Shown here piece after piece: positions 37,935 to 50,089 of a stretch of DNA of 64,000 nucleotides (the first letter of the stretch is position 1; each line of letters starts with the position of its first letter). The DNA lies in NCBI GenBank assembly GCA_951230915.1, contig OX579641.1, positions 3,906,001-3,970,000 of the forward strand. Reading direction: 5' to 3'. The position numbers and the translations under genes are program-made. The stretch comes from Antitrichia curtipendula. Lineage: Eukaryota > Streptophyta > Bryopsida > Hypnales > Leucodontaceae. The notes beneath the pieces are model-generated. The model did no database searches. It worked only from the letters and a program-made list of their open reading frames with translations, and was not told the DNA's origin.

Positions 37935-38506
37935 TTTATGTAAACTTGGGGTGGTAGGAGATAGAACAACCCATGTGGGATATGTAATTTAGAGTTTGTA
38001 ATTTCTCAACCGCTCATAATTAAGTCTAAAGTAGAAATTGTGTTAAAATTATAATTTCAGACCTCATTTAGGCATAGTGGAATACCTTCTTTTTTTAAAT
38101 TTGAACTAAAAAAAGGTGGGGAATCAAGCTAAGTTTCATCTCCAAAAATCCTTTTTAAATTTAGAGCTTCCAATCAAAAGTTATGGACAAATTTTAGAGA
38201 GGATGTATGAAAATGTCAAAAAAAAATCCTTTCAAACCCCTCTATGAAATTTGTCTATAAATTTTGAGTGGAAGATTAAAATCTCAAACGGATTTTTGGA
38301 GATGAAATTTAACTTGATTCTCCAACTTATTTTAGTTCAAAGTATTTTGGAAAAAGTTATTTTACTATGCCTAAATGAGGTCTGAAATTATAGTTTTAAC
38401 ACAATTCCTACTTTAGACTTAACTATGAGCGGTTGAGAAATTACAAACTCTAAATTACATATCCCACATGGGTTGTTCTACCTCCTACCACCCCATATGT
38501 ACATAA
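37935..38506. mobile_element. Long foldback element, copy 2, nested
   Basis: Each arm is about 270 bp and the two arms together cover almost the whole element. The outer 135 bp of the arms match with only a few differences. Shared words include GGGGTGGTAGGAG, AACAACCCATGTGGGATATG and TTCTCAACCGCTCATA, all with complements on the other arm. The inner arms meet near 38220. The core is related to the 8325-8788 foldback. A transcript crossing it would form a very long hairpin. Confidence 0.85.
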
Positions 38507-38738
38507 ATAATTGTCTTCTAATCCATAATCACAGAGCATGAATGGCTTACAACACAATGTGACGGAATTCAAATAGTGAAATTACTGACCACAATGAATT
38601 GATTGGTTTAAAGCTATATTTTTCTGTATTGCCTGAATTGGGGGTGTTCAATTTTCCAGTAATCTGATTGTGCAGTCATGACCTTGGCACTGAGCAGAAG
38701 TCTGACATTATTGACGCGTGGCTTATTAGCTAATGTTG

Positions 38739-38780
38739 GGTGTGGAATATTCCACACCATTTCATCCTTTGGATGAAATG
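38739..38780. repeat. Two adjoining palindromes
   Basis: A perfect 20 bp palindrome (GGTGTGGAATATTCCACACC, 38739-38758) is followed directly by a 10 bp stem with a 3-base loop (CATTTCATCC TTT GGATGAAATG, 38758-38780). Both lie near the right end of the 1.2 kb element. Confidence 0.75.
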
Positions 38781-38895
38781 ATGTAGAATATACCACATCA
38801 TTCCGTCAGAGGGAAGGCAGCTGCTCTCACAGCTCTTGAATGTTATGAGCCTTAACCTGGCCTCCCCCCAAAAAATTCAAAAATCTACATTCATG

Positions 38896-39033
38896 CGATG
38901 AGTTAAAAACCACATCCACAAGACCCTTTGCTGGTGTATGATGAGTTAAAAAACCAAATCCATAAGCCGCCTTTTGATGCCGTGCAATGAGTTAAAAAAC
39001 AAATCCTCAAGACCCTTTGTTGTTGTGTGATGC
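38896..39033. repeat. Three tandem units of about 45 bp
   Basis: The word GATGAGTTAAAAAACCAAAT with variants recurs about every 45 bp, followed each time by AAG, CC and a TTTG-rich end. It starts about 40 bp outside the 1.2 kb element and is non-coding. Confidence 0.6.
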
Positions 39034-39244
39034 AAGAAGTCGTTGAATTGTTGAAGCCGAAGTGGCGCCTGCAACTTTGCATACACTTCATTGTTGATGG
39101 AGCTTTGACTACTCAAGAGTGACGCGTGGAGTGGATAAACAAATTCAGATGATTGAAAAGTTTTTGAAGTTATTGCAAAGTGAGGTCGCTCACGGGAATT
39201 TGGAGATTGAATTGTAAAGCATAACATGGAAGTTTAGCAAGTTG

Positions 39245-39445
39245 AGAAGTTGGGAGTTGAAGCGGATTTGCCTTACCAACAAGCAAGTTTGTGAAAAATT
39301 TGGGTACCTTGAAGCGGATTCAAAATTTCAAGAAGTTTGAATGTTTAGTGAATTGAAGAGAGTTGGAAGAGAGTTGAAGCAGATTCAACTTGCCCACAAG
39401 CAGATTGGTGGAAAATTTGGGCGCCTTGAAGTAGATTCAACCGCC
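39245..39445. repeat. Tandem duplication of about 113 bp
   Basis: Two adjacent units share AGTTGAAGC, ACAAGCA, AAAATTTGGG and CCTTGAAG followed by GATTCAA in the same order. A 67-codon frame runs through the second unit but has no recognisable domain. Confidence 0.5.
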
Positions 39446-40053
39446 CTTGTCACAATTTTGATAAGCCTATACACTTTTGCCAATGTCACAAGAATTCAAA
39501 AAAAAATTGATGCCATGGTTTTGATTGCTACAGGAAGTGTTTGAGTTTTGAAAATTGAAATTTGCAGTCAATGTTTCAAAGCTTGCTTTTTGAGAATCAT
39601 TTTTTTTTCCAAAGTTGATCTTCTTATCCAAAGGATGGTAATTTAGGTCATTGACTTATTGATTGACAGCAATGAGACGCATGAGAGTAAGAGTTGATTT
39701 GTCAATTTGCAGGTCAACTTGTGAGGGCATTGATGCTTTGGATTGTTGTGGAATGGGATGCTATTGAAAGCTCGTGAATTTTGAGTAAGGAGTTTAGTAT
39801 TAAAATGTATTTTACATTTTGAATGCTCAAATTTTATGATAAATGTGTAATTATTATTTGGTGGTCTTTATTATTTTTGTTGTTAATTAAGACTTTCTAA
39901 TTCACCTATTTGTGTATTTTTGAATGCTTTTCTTTTTTCATTTGTGGACAATTTCAAAAGTCGGAAGAGGACAAAGAAAGAGAATGAAATATGAGATTGA
40001 AAAAAAAAATGTTGAAGAGATCAAGGTTCAGGATTGAATGTAACAATTGTACA

Positions 40054-40987
40054 TTAACCTCCAAAAGTCAAAGAGTATGTTTTTTCCAAAAAATTTCCAA
40101 AACTGTCATTTCTAATACAAGTACCAAATTTGTGAAATAGAACATTTTTGGACACATGTACCTGTAGAATCTTGTAGTACGCTGGTTTGAGAAGATGTGG
40201 AAAAAATTTCAGAAATTTCCACCATGTGGACTACAAGATATTAGTGTTTGAAGTCACAAAAATCCCTTTTTTGTCCCTGCGAAAACCCGGGCAGCTGCAC
40301 TTCACAAGGTCACATTTGTATGAAAAAATATCTGAAATGGTGGTTCTTATTTGGATTCATTCTTCCAAGCAAGTTGTCTACATGCTTGAAAATTTTGAGA
40401 TCATTTTGAAATTTTACCACATATAGGAAAAAAATAGTATGAAGAAAGAAGTAAAGTATGATTCAAAATACCAAATTGTTAATAATATAGTTATGGAATT
40501 GAAAAAATGCCAACCTCAATGGTTGAAATGTTGTAGTAGACAATTTACATCTTATGATTTTATATTTTTTCAAAAGTATTGAAAATTGAGTAAGATACAA
40601 GACTTCAATGTTTATTTTAGAGTAGAGAATCCATAACTGCTTGCTAACTAAAACTCCTCATAATTTTTATCCCATTAATAAAAATGGAGTAATTCAAAGC
40701 TTTACATGTATATATAATTCTAAAGAACCAATTTAAAAAATTTATTTAAAAATGATAGTTTTTTTAGAATTTTTAGAATTGTCCGCCAACCAATGAAAAT
40801 TACATATCATACAATAACTTTTTAACCATGTAGTCAAAATTCATTAAAATTGTTGGGCCTTAAAGCTAATCCTTGGACACATGTTGTGTGAAAATTTCAA
40901 AAAATAAAAATAAAAATTCTGTTTGTAGTGAGCTGCCCAAAATCGCTATGTTGTCAAAAAATGGTGTTTGGTCCTTTAGGAGGTAAA
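40054..40987. mobile_element. Degenerate family A element, about 934 bp
   Basis: The left border reads TTAACCTCCAAAAGTC and the right reads GGTCCTTTAGGAGGTAAA, so the right TTAA has mutated. Near the left border the interior contains AAAACTGTCATTTCTAATAC, which matches the subterminal sequence of the 2240 and 48172 copies. The length and the conserved ends place it in the family. Confidence 0.65.
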
Positions 40988-41417
40988 TGGGAAAATGCGG
41001 GGTTGAATTTTTTATGTAATTCAGGGGTTGTTGCACAAAGAAAGGAATCGACAAGGAAAGAAAGTAAATTTGGAAATTAAGTGTTTCAACATAGGAAATT
41101 GAAAATTATTTTTGTCCAATGGTTGCATGCCACGTGTACAAAAATGATTTCATGACTATCCTTCTATAAGATTTGTACATAGTTTTATACTATCACTATC
41201 ACCTCAAAAGAGGTAGTAATTGCTTGTACATCTACAAACTACTTTATTGATTTAATAAAACACGCTCGTTTTTGTAGGCGATAATTGCAAGAAAGACCAG
41301 TTCTATTTTGTTTCACAATAGCTTTACTTAAGGCATTGTAAGTTCTAAATAGCAAAATGCTTTAAGTGCCATTAATATGATAATATTAACAATAATAGCT
41401 ATGATTGCTATTTTTGT

Positions 41418-42001
41418 TTAACCCCTAAAGGACTGCTTGTTCCCTTGGGGGACAATTTGGGTCCAAGTAGGTTCCTATTGTCTCAATTTGAAGAGGAATT
41501 TTTTGGAATTTTTTGAAGTTGTATAGTTTTGCGAGAGCTTTGTGGATAAATAATTTTTGTTTCAATTGGATGCCGGATGAAAAAGTTATGGCACAACAAG
41601 CAAGAAATGGAAATTGGCGAGTAGCCCCCCCCAAATGTTCAAATGTTAATATTAATTTTTTTGATTTTTTTCCTTAAAATATCATGTTTTTATCTATACG
41701 TGAAGCTTTTATTCATTCTATTTGGACTAGAGATGAGAAAGTTATGGACAATCTTAGTTTTTTGGGCAATTTAAGCATCTTCTTAATAAAAAACTTTTTG
41801 TCCAACTTTGCATGCTAATATCTTCCAATCCGTATGGTCAAGTTTGATGAAATTTTTACTACATGATCTCAGACAAGTTAAGTACAATATCCTGCAGTTA
41901 AATTCCAAAAAAAAAATTCTTGATTTCCTTAAGTGAATGCAGCAGAAGTGGTAGTTTGAGTGGTTTTTGACAAAAAACACCCTCGGAGCTTTAGGGGTTA
42001 A
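41418..42001 (+). mobile_element. Family A non-autonomous element, TTAA-flanked, 584 bp
   Basis: Borders are intact: TTAACCCCTAAAGGACTG and CTCGGAGCTTTAGGGGTTAA. The interior is collinear with the 30042 copy over its whole length. The pair is the best material for a family consensus. It is non-coding. Confidence 0.85.
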
Positions 42002-42916
42002 TTTATTGAAACTAAAATTTATATTTTAAAAATATGGATTAACTTCTATACAAAATATGAACTTATTAAGTTTATATACCATTTCTAATACAAATATGCT
42101 TAAACTAGGACTTCCCTTCTCTCCACAACATCATTGCCAACTAAATTTTTTTTTGTCATCTTGTTCATTTTTTCACATGTTTAAACACCCTTCAACGCAC
42201 TCTCCTAAATTTAAATTAAAAATCTCAATGCATTTTTCATTTAAGTTTTTATAAATCTAAATATTAATAATTTTTTATATTTGAAATTATTAATCCATTG
42301 AAAAATAAACTTGTACCTCAATAAATTCTTCAACTCTCATTGGTTGCTCTTGAAACCCTATGTTGGTTCTCAATGATGTAGGTGACTATTCAAAGCCCAA
42401 ATGTAGATGAAATAAACAAAAATGACTCTAAAATATTTGTGGCTTTAATTATGGTGCTTCAAAATTCCATAGTAGTTGTGACTTTTGTTATAATGCTTTA
42501 TTAATGGAACCTCAAAATTTTCATGGTTTAATCATCTCTCCAATTCAAATATATATTTTTCAGTACTTGAAAAATATTAGCACACAAAAATTTATAGTAA
42601 CAACCTTTAGGTTCCAACTGATGAGCCATGACTAAAATGTCATATTTTTGAGGTGTCACAACTAAAGTGTTATACCTACCACGGTCTCAATTCTTTTGGG
42701 ATAATTTTTGTCTTGACCTTTAATTGTATACTCCCTTTGTTCCACTAAAAAACTCCGAAAACCTTCTCCATGAAGTATTAACTATACTTTTAGTCTTTGT
42801 GCCAATGATATGTACATTCAAAAACTAGTAACCCATCCGCTAGATCTATGCAAAATTTTCAACTCAAGTGCCGTCATTCAAGCATCTCAAATCTATGCAA
42901 AACGTATCAAATTTGA
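42002..42916. other. AT-rich intergenic DNA
   Basis: No gene or element boundary is supported in this stretch. Confidence 0.45.
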
Positions 42917-43165
42917 GTACTTGTTGTTTGTAAATGCTGCCAGTTCGTCATTCCTGATTATCTAAAGGTTGGTGGCAACAATGGAATTGTAGAAATATAT
43001 GCTTCCAACCTAATTATTGCAGCAAGGAAGCTTGGCTTTGAGGAAGTAACAAGTGCAAGGTGTTTCATATGGGCAAGGCCAAGCTTGCTAGGAGAGGAAT
43101 GCTCCTTGATTGCTTGCCACCTACTCCCACAAGATCATTCAATAAGGCCAACGCTTACTCAATGA
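42917..43165 (+). pseudogene. Unidentified coding-like fragment
   Basis: This plus-strand frame is open for about 82 codons after an in-frame TGA at 42914-42916. It has balanced composition unlike its surroundings, including CKCCQFVIPDYLKVGGNNG, EIYASNLIIAARKLGFEEV and CFIWARPSLLGEECS. It has no obvious start and ends TQ-stop. I do not recognise the family. It could be a relic exon or a gene fragment carried by a transposon. Confidence 0.3.
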
Positions 43166-46100
43166 TTGAAATCAATAAATGGAGCTTTTTAGTGGGACTA
43201 AGAGTGGGACAAAGGAAGTACTTGGGCCTTAAATATTCACCTACACCACCAAGAACCGACATAAGTTATCAAGATCAAGCTCATGAGTTGAATAATTTAT
43301 TTAGGCACAAATTAGTTTATTTGAGTGACTTTTATTGCACAAATAAATATTTTTTCAATATTGCCAAATATAGAGTTCAATTCTTACTAGATAGTAGCAA
43401 AGTCTTAGTTTATGTAGCCACTAGAATTCATTTTTATTAGGGTACCTTGTGCCGTTGCCACCACTAAAATTAAAGTAAAAGTGTATTTAAATTTTTTTAA
43501 ATTCATAATGACTTTGAAGTTCAATAACTTTCACACCATATGTCCAAATGCCATAAAACAAAACCCTTGCATCCCTCCTTGCTGAGAGCTTTCGGACATT
43601 GTGATTGGGAGATTGTATAAGCTTCAAAGTTGAATATAAAAATTTGAAAAAATCCTAAAATAGTATGAATTTGAAAAATTAAACAATACTAACAATCATA
43701 AATTTTTATTTTTATTTTCAAATTGAAAATAACCTCAATAGTTTTTAATGAGATCTCTAGATTTAGTGTACATGATGCACCATAACAAAGCTGACTTTTG
43801 GATTGTACATTTGCCAATTTTGAGTGCTTGAAGGTTAAATTTTTAGGTGGTGGTGGTGGTCAATTGCCTTGGAAGCCCTTTTCCCCCCAAATTGTCTTCT
43901 TCTACAAGTTCAATGTACATTTTTTATGCCTTCAAGTGCATTGTGACAAAAAAAATTGTATACCATAGAATGCAAACATCCCACAATTGTCAAATTTTTT
44001 GCTAATGGCAATTCCTCACAAGTCCTCTAGAAATAACATTAATTGAATTTTTGAGGCCAAAACACTAAAAAATTCATAGAAAATTCATCCAAGTTCTCTC
44101 ATATGTGCAAATCCTGTTTCTAGATTTTAATCAAAATGTGCATGCCAAAATCAAAAATTTGCAGATTAACTAGTCAAATTGCAGCAACCAATCAAATCCT
44201 TGAAAATCATATCTTGGATGCGAAGAATCTTAGGGGTTAAAAAATATCCAATTTGACATGGAACTGCTAGTGCCACATCAGCTGCTAATATAAAAATATC
44301 CAATTTTTTAATAATTGCACTGCTACATTGAAAATTTGCGGCCCTCTTGATGCCTGAATTTTTTTCTAATGCAATTAGTGCTCTAGTACTCACTACACCA
44401 CTAGTAATGGTTGAATGAAGGTTTGAACCTTTATAGGCAAGATTTTGCAAGAAATTGTCATATAAAAATTGGAATAAAGAAGGAATTATAAACTAGAGCT
44501 TTGAAGCTCTTCACGCTTAGTGACACTTGATTGAAGGTTTTGAGGCCCAATTTTGGGGTGCAAAGACTTTGGTGATTGAAATTTTGGATCAATATTGTAT
44601 GAATATTCTTATAGTTTTGAAAAAACAAAACTTGTTCAAATGTTAATATATAAATATATTTTAGGATTCAAACATATATTGAAAATTGCGGCTAAAGATC
44701 TTCCCTCACTTGGCAAATGGGGCCGCAATAAAGTGCAAGATAAGATTTTAAATGAAAAAAGAAGTATCTAGCATGAGACAGTACATATTGAGGATTCACT
44801 AAAGACGGATCAAATGTAAGTCACTATTAGATACTAATCATATGCATCACCTAGGGCATAAGGGTTTTATACATCTTCAATTTTGTCCAAATGCAAATAT
44901 GCATCAATACTTGCAAGAAAAACTACAACAATTTTCACTTAAAATTTTATAGTCTAATTATGAATAGAAAACAAACCAAAATGTATGTTTTTATTACTTT
45001 CTAGAGAAGACACAAATAGAAAATTGTAACAAAAAATCCCTTAAAGTACTGAAAGAAGGGAGTATACTTACCATATCCTTCCATTCATTTGAATTTACTT
45101 GTAGATTACTTCCAAAATAGCATGTATAGAATCAATTAGTAGGTAAACTCTACAGTTGTACCATATCCAATGATAATGTTAGGCATATTTTGATCTTGCC
45201 TATCAAGAATCATAAGATTTTTTGATCTACTATACAAACACATCAAATTTTTTGGAATTCCACTCATGAGAATGCCACCTCCTTCATCTAAAATGTGTCA
45301 AACCAAGTCATCAGTCAAAACCTTGTCATTTAGTAAGCAGAGTAAAGGGTGTACCACATACGGTTTCAATTGATGGCTATCATGAAATTGTTCTAAGTTT
45401 AAATGTTGCATCTCTAAGTTCACAATCTAAATGAAAAAGACCAGCCAAATACCCCAAACAACATCAATAGATGCCTTTAATTGCCCCAAGTATATATGTG
45501 CATACATAAGTAGTACAAGGGTCATATACCTTAATTGTGAAGTCCTCAATGCCATCAACTACGACAATACAAATAGAAAGACTCTTATAATTGGCATCTT
45601 GAAAACGTTCATTGAACTTTGTATGAAGAATTTTTTACCAATTCAAATAGCATTTGGTGTAAATGCAAAGATATGTAACTAGAAATTAAAATCAAAACTT
45701 TTGATAGGTTTGTGGAGGTCTCGGTGGAGGTTATGATGAGTAATTGTTGTAAAAAAAGACCTAAGGTCACTCTAGAAATTAAGCTTATTCAAATGTAAAA
45801 TTTGGATCTCCACAAATGTGCATTAATTAAAGAATATGTTTTATATTGCATGTATATCAAAATGCTTTGGTAGGAACTATTTCATTGCCAAATAAATTTT
45901 GATTGGGATGAACAAGTATTGTATACCATAGACATTCTTCACATGAAATCCTAAGAACTCAAAAATTTGGTAAAAAATATTATTGAACAAAATCATTGAA
46001 ACTTTTAATATCCTATGTATGACCTACAATATATTTTGTTGTATAAAAAAAGAATATTGGCACTTTCAATCTTTGCAATTCAACTACTTTGTAACCTAAG

Positions 46101-48171
46101 GCCTCAATTCTATTAACTTCTTTAAACTCAATGAATTAGAAAAAACAAAACCTTATAGTTCATCTCTAAATACAATCCATGAGAAGTAAATAATTAATTA
46201 TGCAAAGCAATTTCCAAAGAATGTTTGGCCACAAGGATTTGCCAACACATACCTTTTAGGATTTTTTCTTGTGACACACAAACAAAAGCACATATAGTCT
46301 AAATTCATTCTTCTATCAAGTAAATCAAAAATATTAAAAAAATTATTCCAAACCCTAATCGCTACTTACACAAATCCTAAAACATTGTCTTTGTCAAACT
46401 TCAAATCCATTTTGTCAACATGAACAAAAAGCTTCACCAACTCATCAATTTCACTTCTATATCCCTATTTTAGAAATTTCATCTCAAGGCTTCCAACATT
46501 CCATCTCATACAACCCTAAATATGCCAAACACAAAATAAATAAAAAATAAAAAATTACATGCCAATTGCTAGGATCATAAAAATTCTTTCAAATGGAGAA
46601 TTTTTATAGTCATGTACTTTTGAAATTCCATCATGGCTTCTTTCCACTATTTTTGTATGGACTTCATTCCATCATTGTACTCTTGACTTCAATTTTAGTT
46701 ATGGCATCTTAAAGGCACCTCATGGTTTCAAAGTGGACCCTATATATGTCAATACATAAATTTCAAAGGTTACTTAAAAAGTTGACTAAATTAGCTTCAA
46801 TCAATCCAAAGGTCACTACTACTTTATTCTACTAATTCTAAAATGAATTTATAAATTTATAAAAGAACCCAATTTATAATTAAAAAATATTTTTAATATT
46901 TTTTAAATTTTATTTATAATTAAAAAAATTATAAATATATTTATATATAAAATAACTAATAAGTTTTCATCATTGGCTCTCCTTAATCCCAATAAGACCG
47001 AGTGTTCAATCAATGTAAGGAAAAATCTTGTGCAAGTTCACACAAAGTCAATTCTAAATAGAGGTTCATGAATTTTTGAAATGGTATCGGTATGAACATG
47101 AACTCTTTGGAGTGACTAAGGTAGCTGACCTCATTCCGACCATTTAAGCAATTAAATATATTTGAAGCACAGTTTTCTTGAGTAGAAAAACTTTTTCATG
47201 TACCAAAATAGAGTATAGAAGGATTCTATACTTTTTTTAAATTTTATTTCTCAAAACATAATTACTATAAATTTTTTAGTTGAGGATTCTCTTCAACCTA
47301 TTCTTGTCATATAAGTCTTCATATTTCCAACTACAGGTTGGTTGCAAAATCAACCAAGACCGCAACCAATCATAATGCGCCACGACTGCATTAGGAACTA
47401 TGTTATAATTAACCATTGTTTTTCTCCTATTGATTGGAAAGAGAATAACCTATATAATGAGAATAAGTCCCTGGTCAGAATGAGGTTGACTACCTTATAT
47501 TTTTTTCTAACTAAATGCCCCAATCAAAAGTTACGCTACCCAAACTCTATAAGCTTTGGGTAACATGTGTAAAATTCCTCCTTTACTTAGGAAATTTGAT
47601 AGTTATGTAACTTACATGATTTAAGATGCAAATGTAAAATAAACCATGTTGGTGTAGTATAAAAATCTCAGTCTAACATGAGTTAAAGTTTGTTGGTCTT
47701 ATTGGACAATGTCAAATTTTTTTTTTCCTTCTAACTTCAAAATCTATAATCTTTCGATATACCTTGTCAAAGTTTCTGAAATTTTTTCTGTACATTTTCA
47801 TTGGTAGCATGATAAAAATTTTACACTAAATTTCAAGAACTAAATAATATTAATAATTTCTTTATTTTTTTATTATTAAAAAAGTGACCATTTTTTACTA
47901 GCTCTATTCAATGTGTCTTGATCCGTTAGGGGTTAAAACTGCGTGGAAGGTCTCCATAGTGAAGGTGACTATTCAAAGCCTTAGTATTGATGAAATGATA
48001 GGCAAAAAAACAAAGTCTTGTATTCATCAATACATGCCTAGATATAGATGAAAGGATGGAGAAAAATGGCTATATAATGGTTCTAGCTTGGTCATAGATT
48101 CAATTATGTTGGTTTAATCGTGGGTCTCAAAATTATGACACTTTGGTTGTAGTGATTCAAATTATGAGGTA
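43166..48171. other. AT-rich intergenic DNA with solo family A ends
   Basis: No gene is supported. TTAGGGGTTAA motifs at about 44230-44240 and 47926-47936 look like isolated right ends of family A, without recognisable partners. A GGT trinucleotide repeat lies near 43848-43860. Confidence 0.45.
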
Positions 48172-49073
48172 CTAACCTTAAAAGTGCCAAGGCCTCTTTT
48201 CTATCAAAAAACATTTAAAACAGTCATTTCTATAGCAAAAAGCAAAACAAATTTAAAATATTTTTTTGCATATCTCACCATAGGATCTTGTACTAGACTT
48301 GTATAAGAATGTGTGGAAGAAATTTCACAAACTTTGATTGTGTAGATTCAAGATATTTGCATTTAAAGTGAAAAAAACAAGTCTTTTTGCACCTTGCTCA
48401 ATTACATTTCTTGACTTTGAACCTTCATAACTTATAATTTTTGCTCTATTAATTTTGAATTTCTAATTTTATATGAAAAAAAATTGAGTTGAGAGTCTAG
48501 AAAAAAATTCAAAAAACACACACATAGTTTTCACATTAAAAAATAATCAAACAGAAATACATTCAAGATTGAAGGAAAATCTAAATTATTAATATCTTTA
48601 AGATGGAATTGAAATACACTAATTTCAATAGTGAGATTGTTCTAGCAAGAGACCTTAACCTTGTGAAACTTTTTTTTGAAAAATTGTGAAAAGTGAGGTC
48701 AAAAATGAATCCTACAAGTTATTTTTTCAAGAAGATGCTTTGATTGCCCCCAAAACAAGATTGTCTATAACTTTTCCATAACAAATCCAAATGGAGTAAA
48801 TCAAAGCTTCCCATATACATAAAAATATAGTCTATACACCTAAAAATAGAAGTTTATTTGAAGCTTTTTTTGCCCACCAAACTAAAAAAAAGGGCTTTTT
48901 GTGCCATAACTTTTGTTCTCGGGCTCTGATTGAAATAAAAATTATATTTTTGAAAAGTTGATGTAATTTTTTACATTAAAAAAGTCAAGGAATTATGAAA
49001 AATATTGAGACCACAGGAGCTTGCCCAAAATCTATTTTGTTCCTCGAGGGGACAATGGGACTTTAGAGGTTAA
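48172..49073 (-). mobile_element. Degenerate family A element, about 900 bp
   Basis: The right border reads GGGACTTTAGAGGTTAA and the left border, CTAACCTTAAAAGTGCC, is mutated. The interior follows the 2240 copy in the same orientation. Shared words include ACAGTCATTTCTATAGCAAA, ACCATAGGATCTTGTAC, GATATTTGCATTTAAAGTGA and TTTTTTCAAGAAGATGC, and it closes with CTCGAGGGGACAA. Confidence 0.75.
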
Positions 49074-49199
49074 TTATGCTGCCTCAAAATTATTATCCTA
49101 TAAAAACATGCAATCATTGCCTTGTCCTCCAAATTAAAAAAAATTAAAAAATAGAACATCCTATTTTTCTATCGACCTCCAAAACAAAAAACAAAAAAA

Positions 49200-49760
49200 C
49201 TTTGATATGGATATGGTATATGTAATATATTTGAAATACATATGGGTACAATGTACAAAATATATATCAATACTATAAAATACTAATATGAAATGATATA
49301 TAGATACATATATTGGTACATGGATACGGAATATGAAATTATATTACATGATATATAAGTACATATATATGTATGGAATACAAGATATGATTGTCATTCT
49401 ATATCAATTGTAGTCTAATAAGTTTAAAAAACAAACTAGATGTAGAAGTAATCAGTTATTTCAAAAAATATATATAGATCAATTAATTCATTCACTTATT
49501 CAATGAGTGAAGTGAATGAGAGTTACTACTATTCATTGAAAAGATGCATCCCCTCTAATTGACAATTAACACCTCACCCCTCTCACTGTAAAAAAAAGAC
49601 AAAGCCGTTGATTTTCAAAAAATAATTTTCCCTCCCCCCCTTCAACACTGTTGATCTTGAAAAATAAGAAATACGGATATGGACAGCGTGAAATACGGTA
49701 AAGTACATATACGGAACATGGACAATACAAAATACATATACAAAATACAAAATATATACG
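49200..49760. repeat. Degenerate AT-rich satellite-like stretch
   Basis: Short variants of ATACGGAATATGGA and AATACAAAATATATA recur irregularly across about 560 bp. A plainer stretch interrupts them at about 49430-49660. No fixed period is obvious by eye. Confidence 0.5.
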
Positions 49761-50089
49761 GAACTAAAATGACATTAACCCATATTGTTTGTTCATCAGA
49801 TTGTTGATGGAAAATACAAGTAGGGAGGGGTATTAAAATAAAAGAACCTTCCTTATATCTAATTAAAGTAGTTAATCAGAATGAATGAGTGACTATGCAT
49901 TTTGAGGATTAATTCAAAATGCAATTGATCTTCACTATGCGTTCAAAAGACAATAATACATTACTATGTACTCAAAAGAGGCAAACATTGCCTCAAACAT
50001 TAGGGAATAAAACAACCAAGAAAGGCATACTTCCAACTAGTATTAATTTAATTCCTCACGATTACACTCTAATTAATTACTAATTTCTT

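Larger units (their letters stand above)
37639..38858. mobile_element. 1.2 kb terminal-inverted-repeat element with a nested foldback
   Basis: The left end reads GGTTAGGCAG then CATAACATTCAAGAGC. The reverse complement of the right end reads GGTTAAGGCT then CATAACATTCAAGAGC. Similarity continues inward through a GGCTGCCTT / AGCTGCCTT motif. Just inside the left end is a perfect 12 bp stem (CTTCAGAGAGGC at 37664-37675 and its complement at 37683-37694). No transposase is present. A foldback element occupies the middle. Confidence 0.7.
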
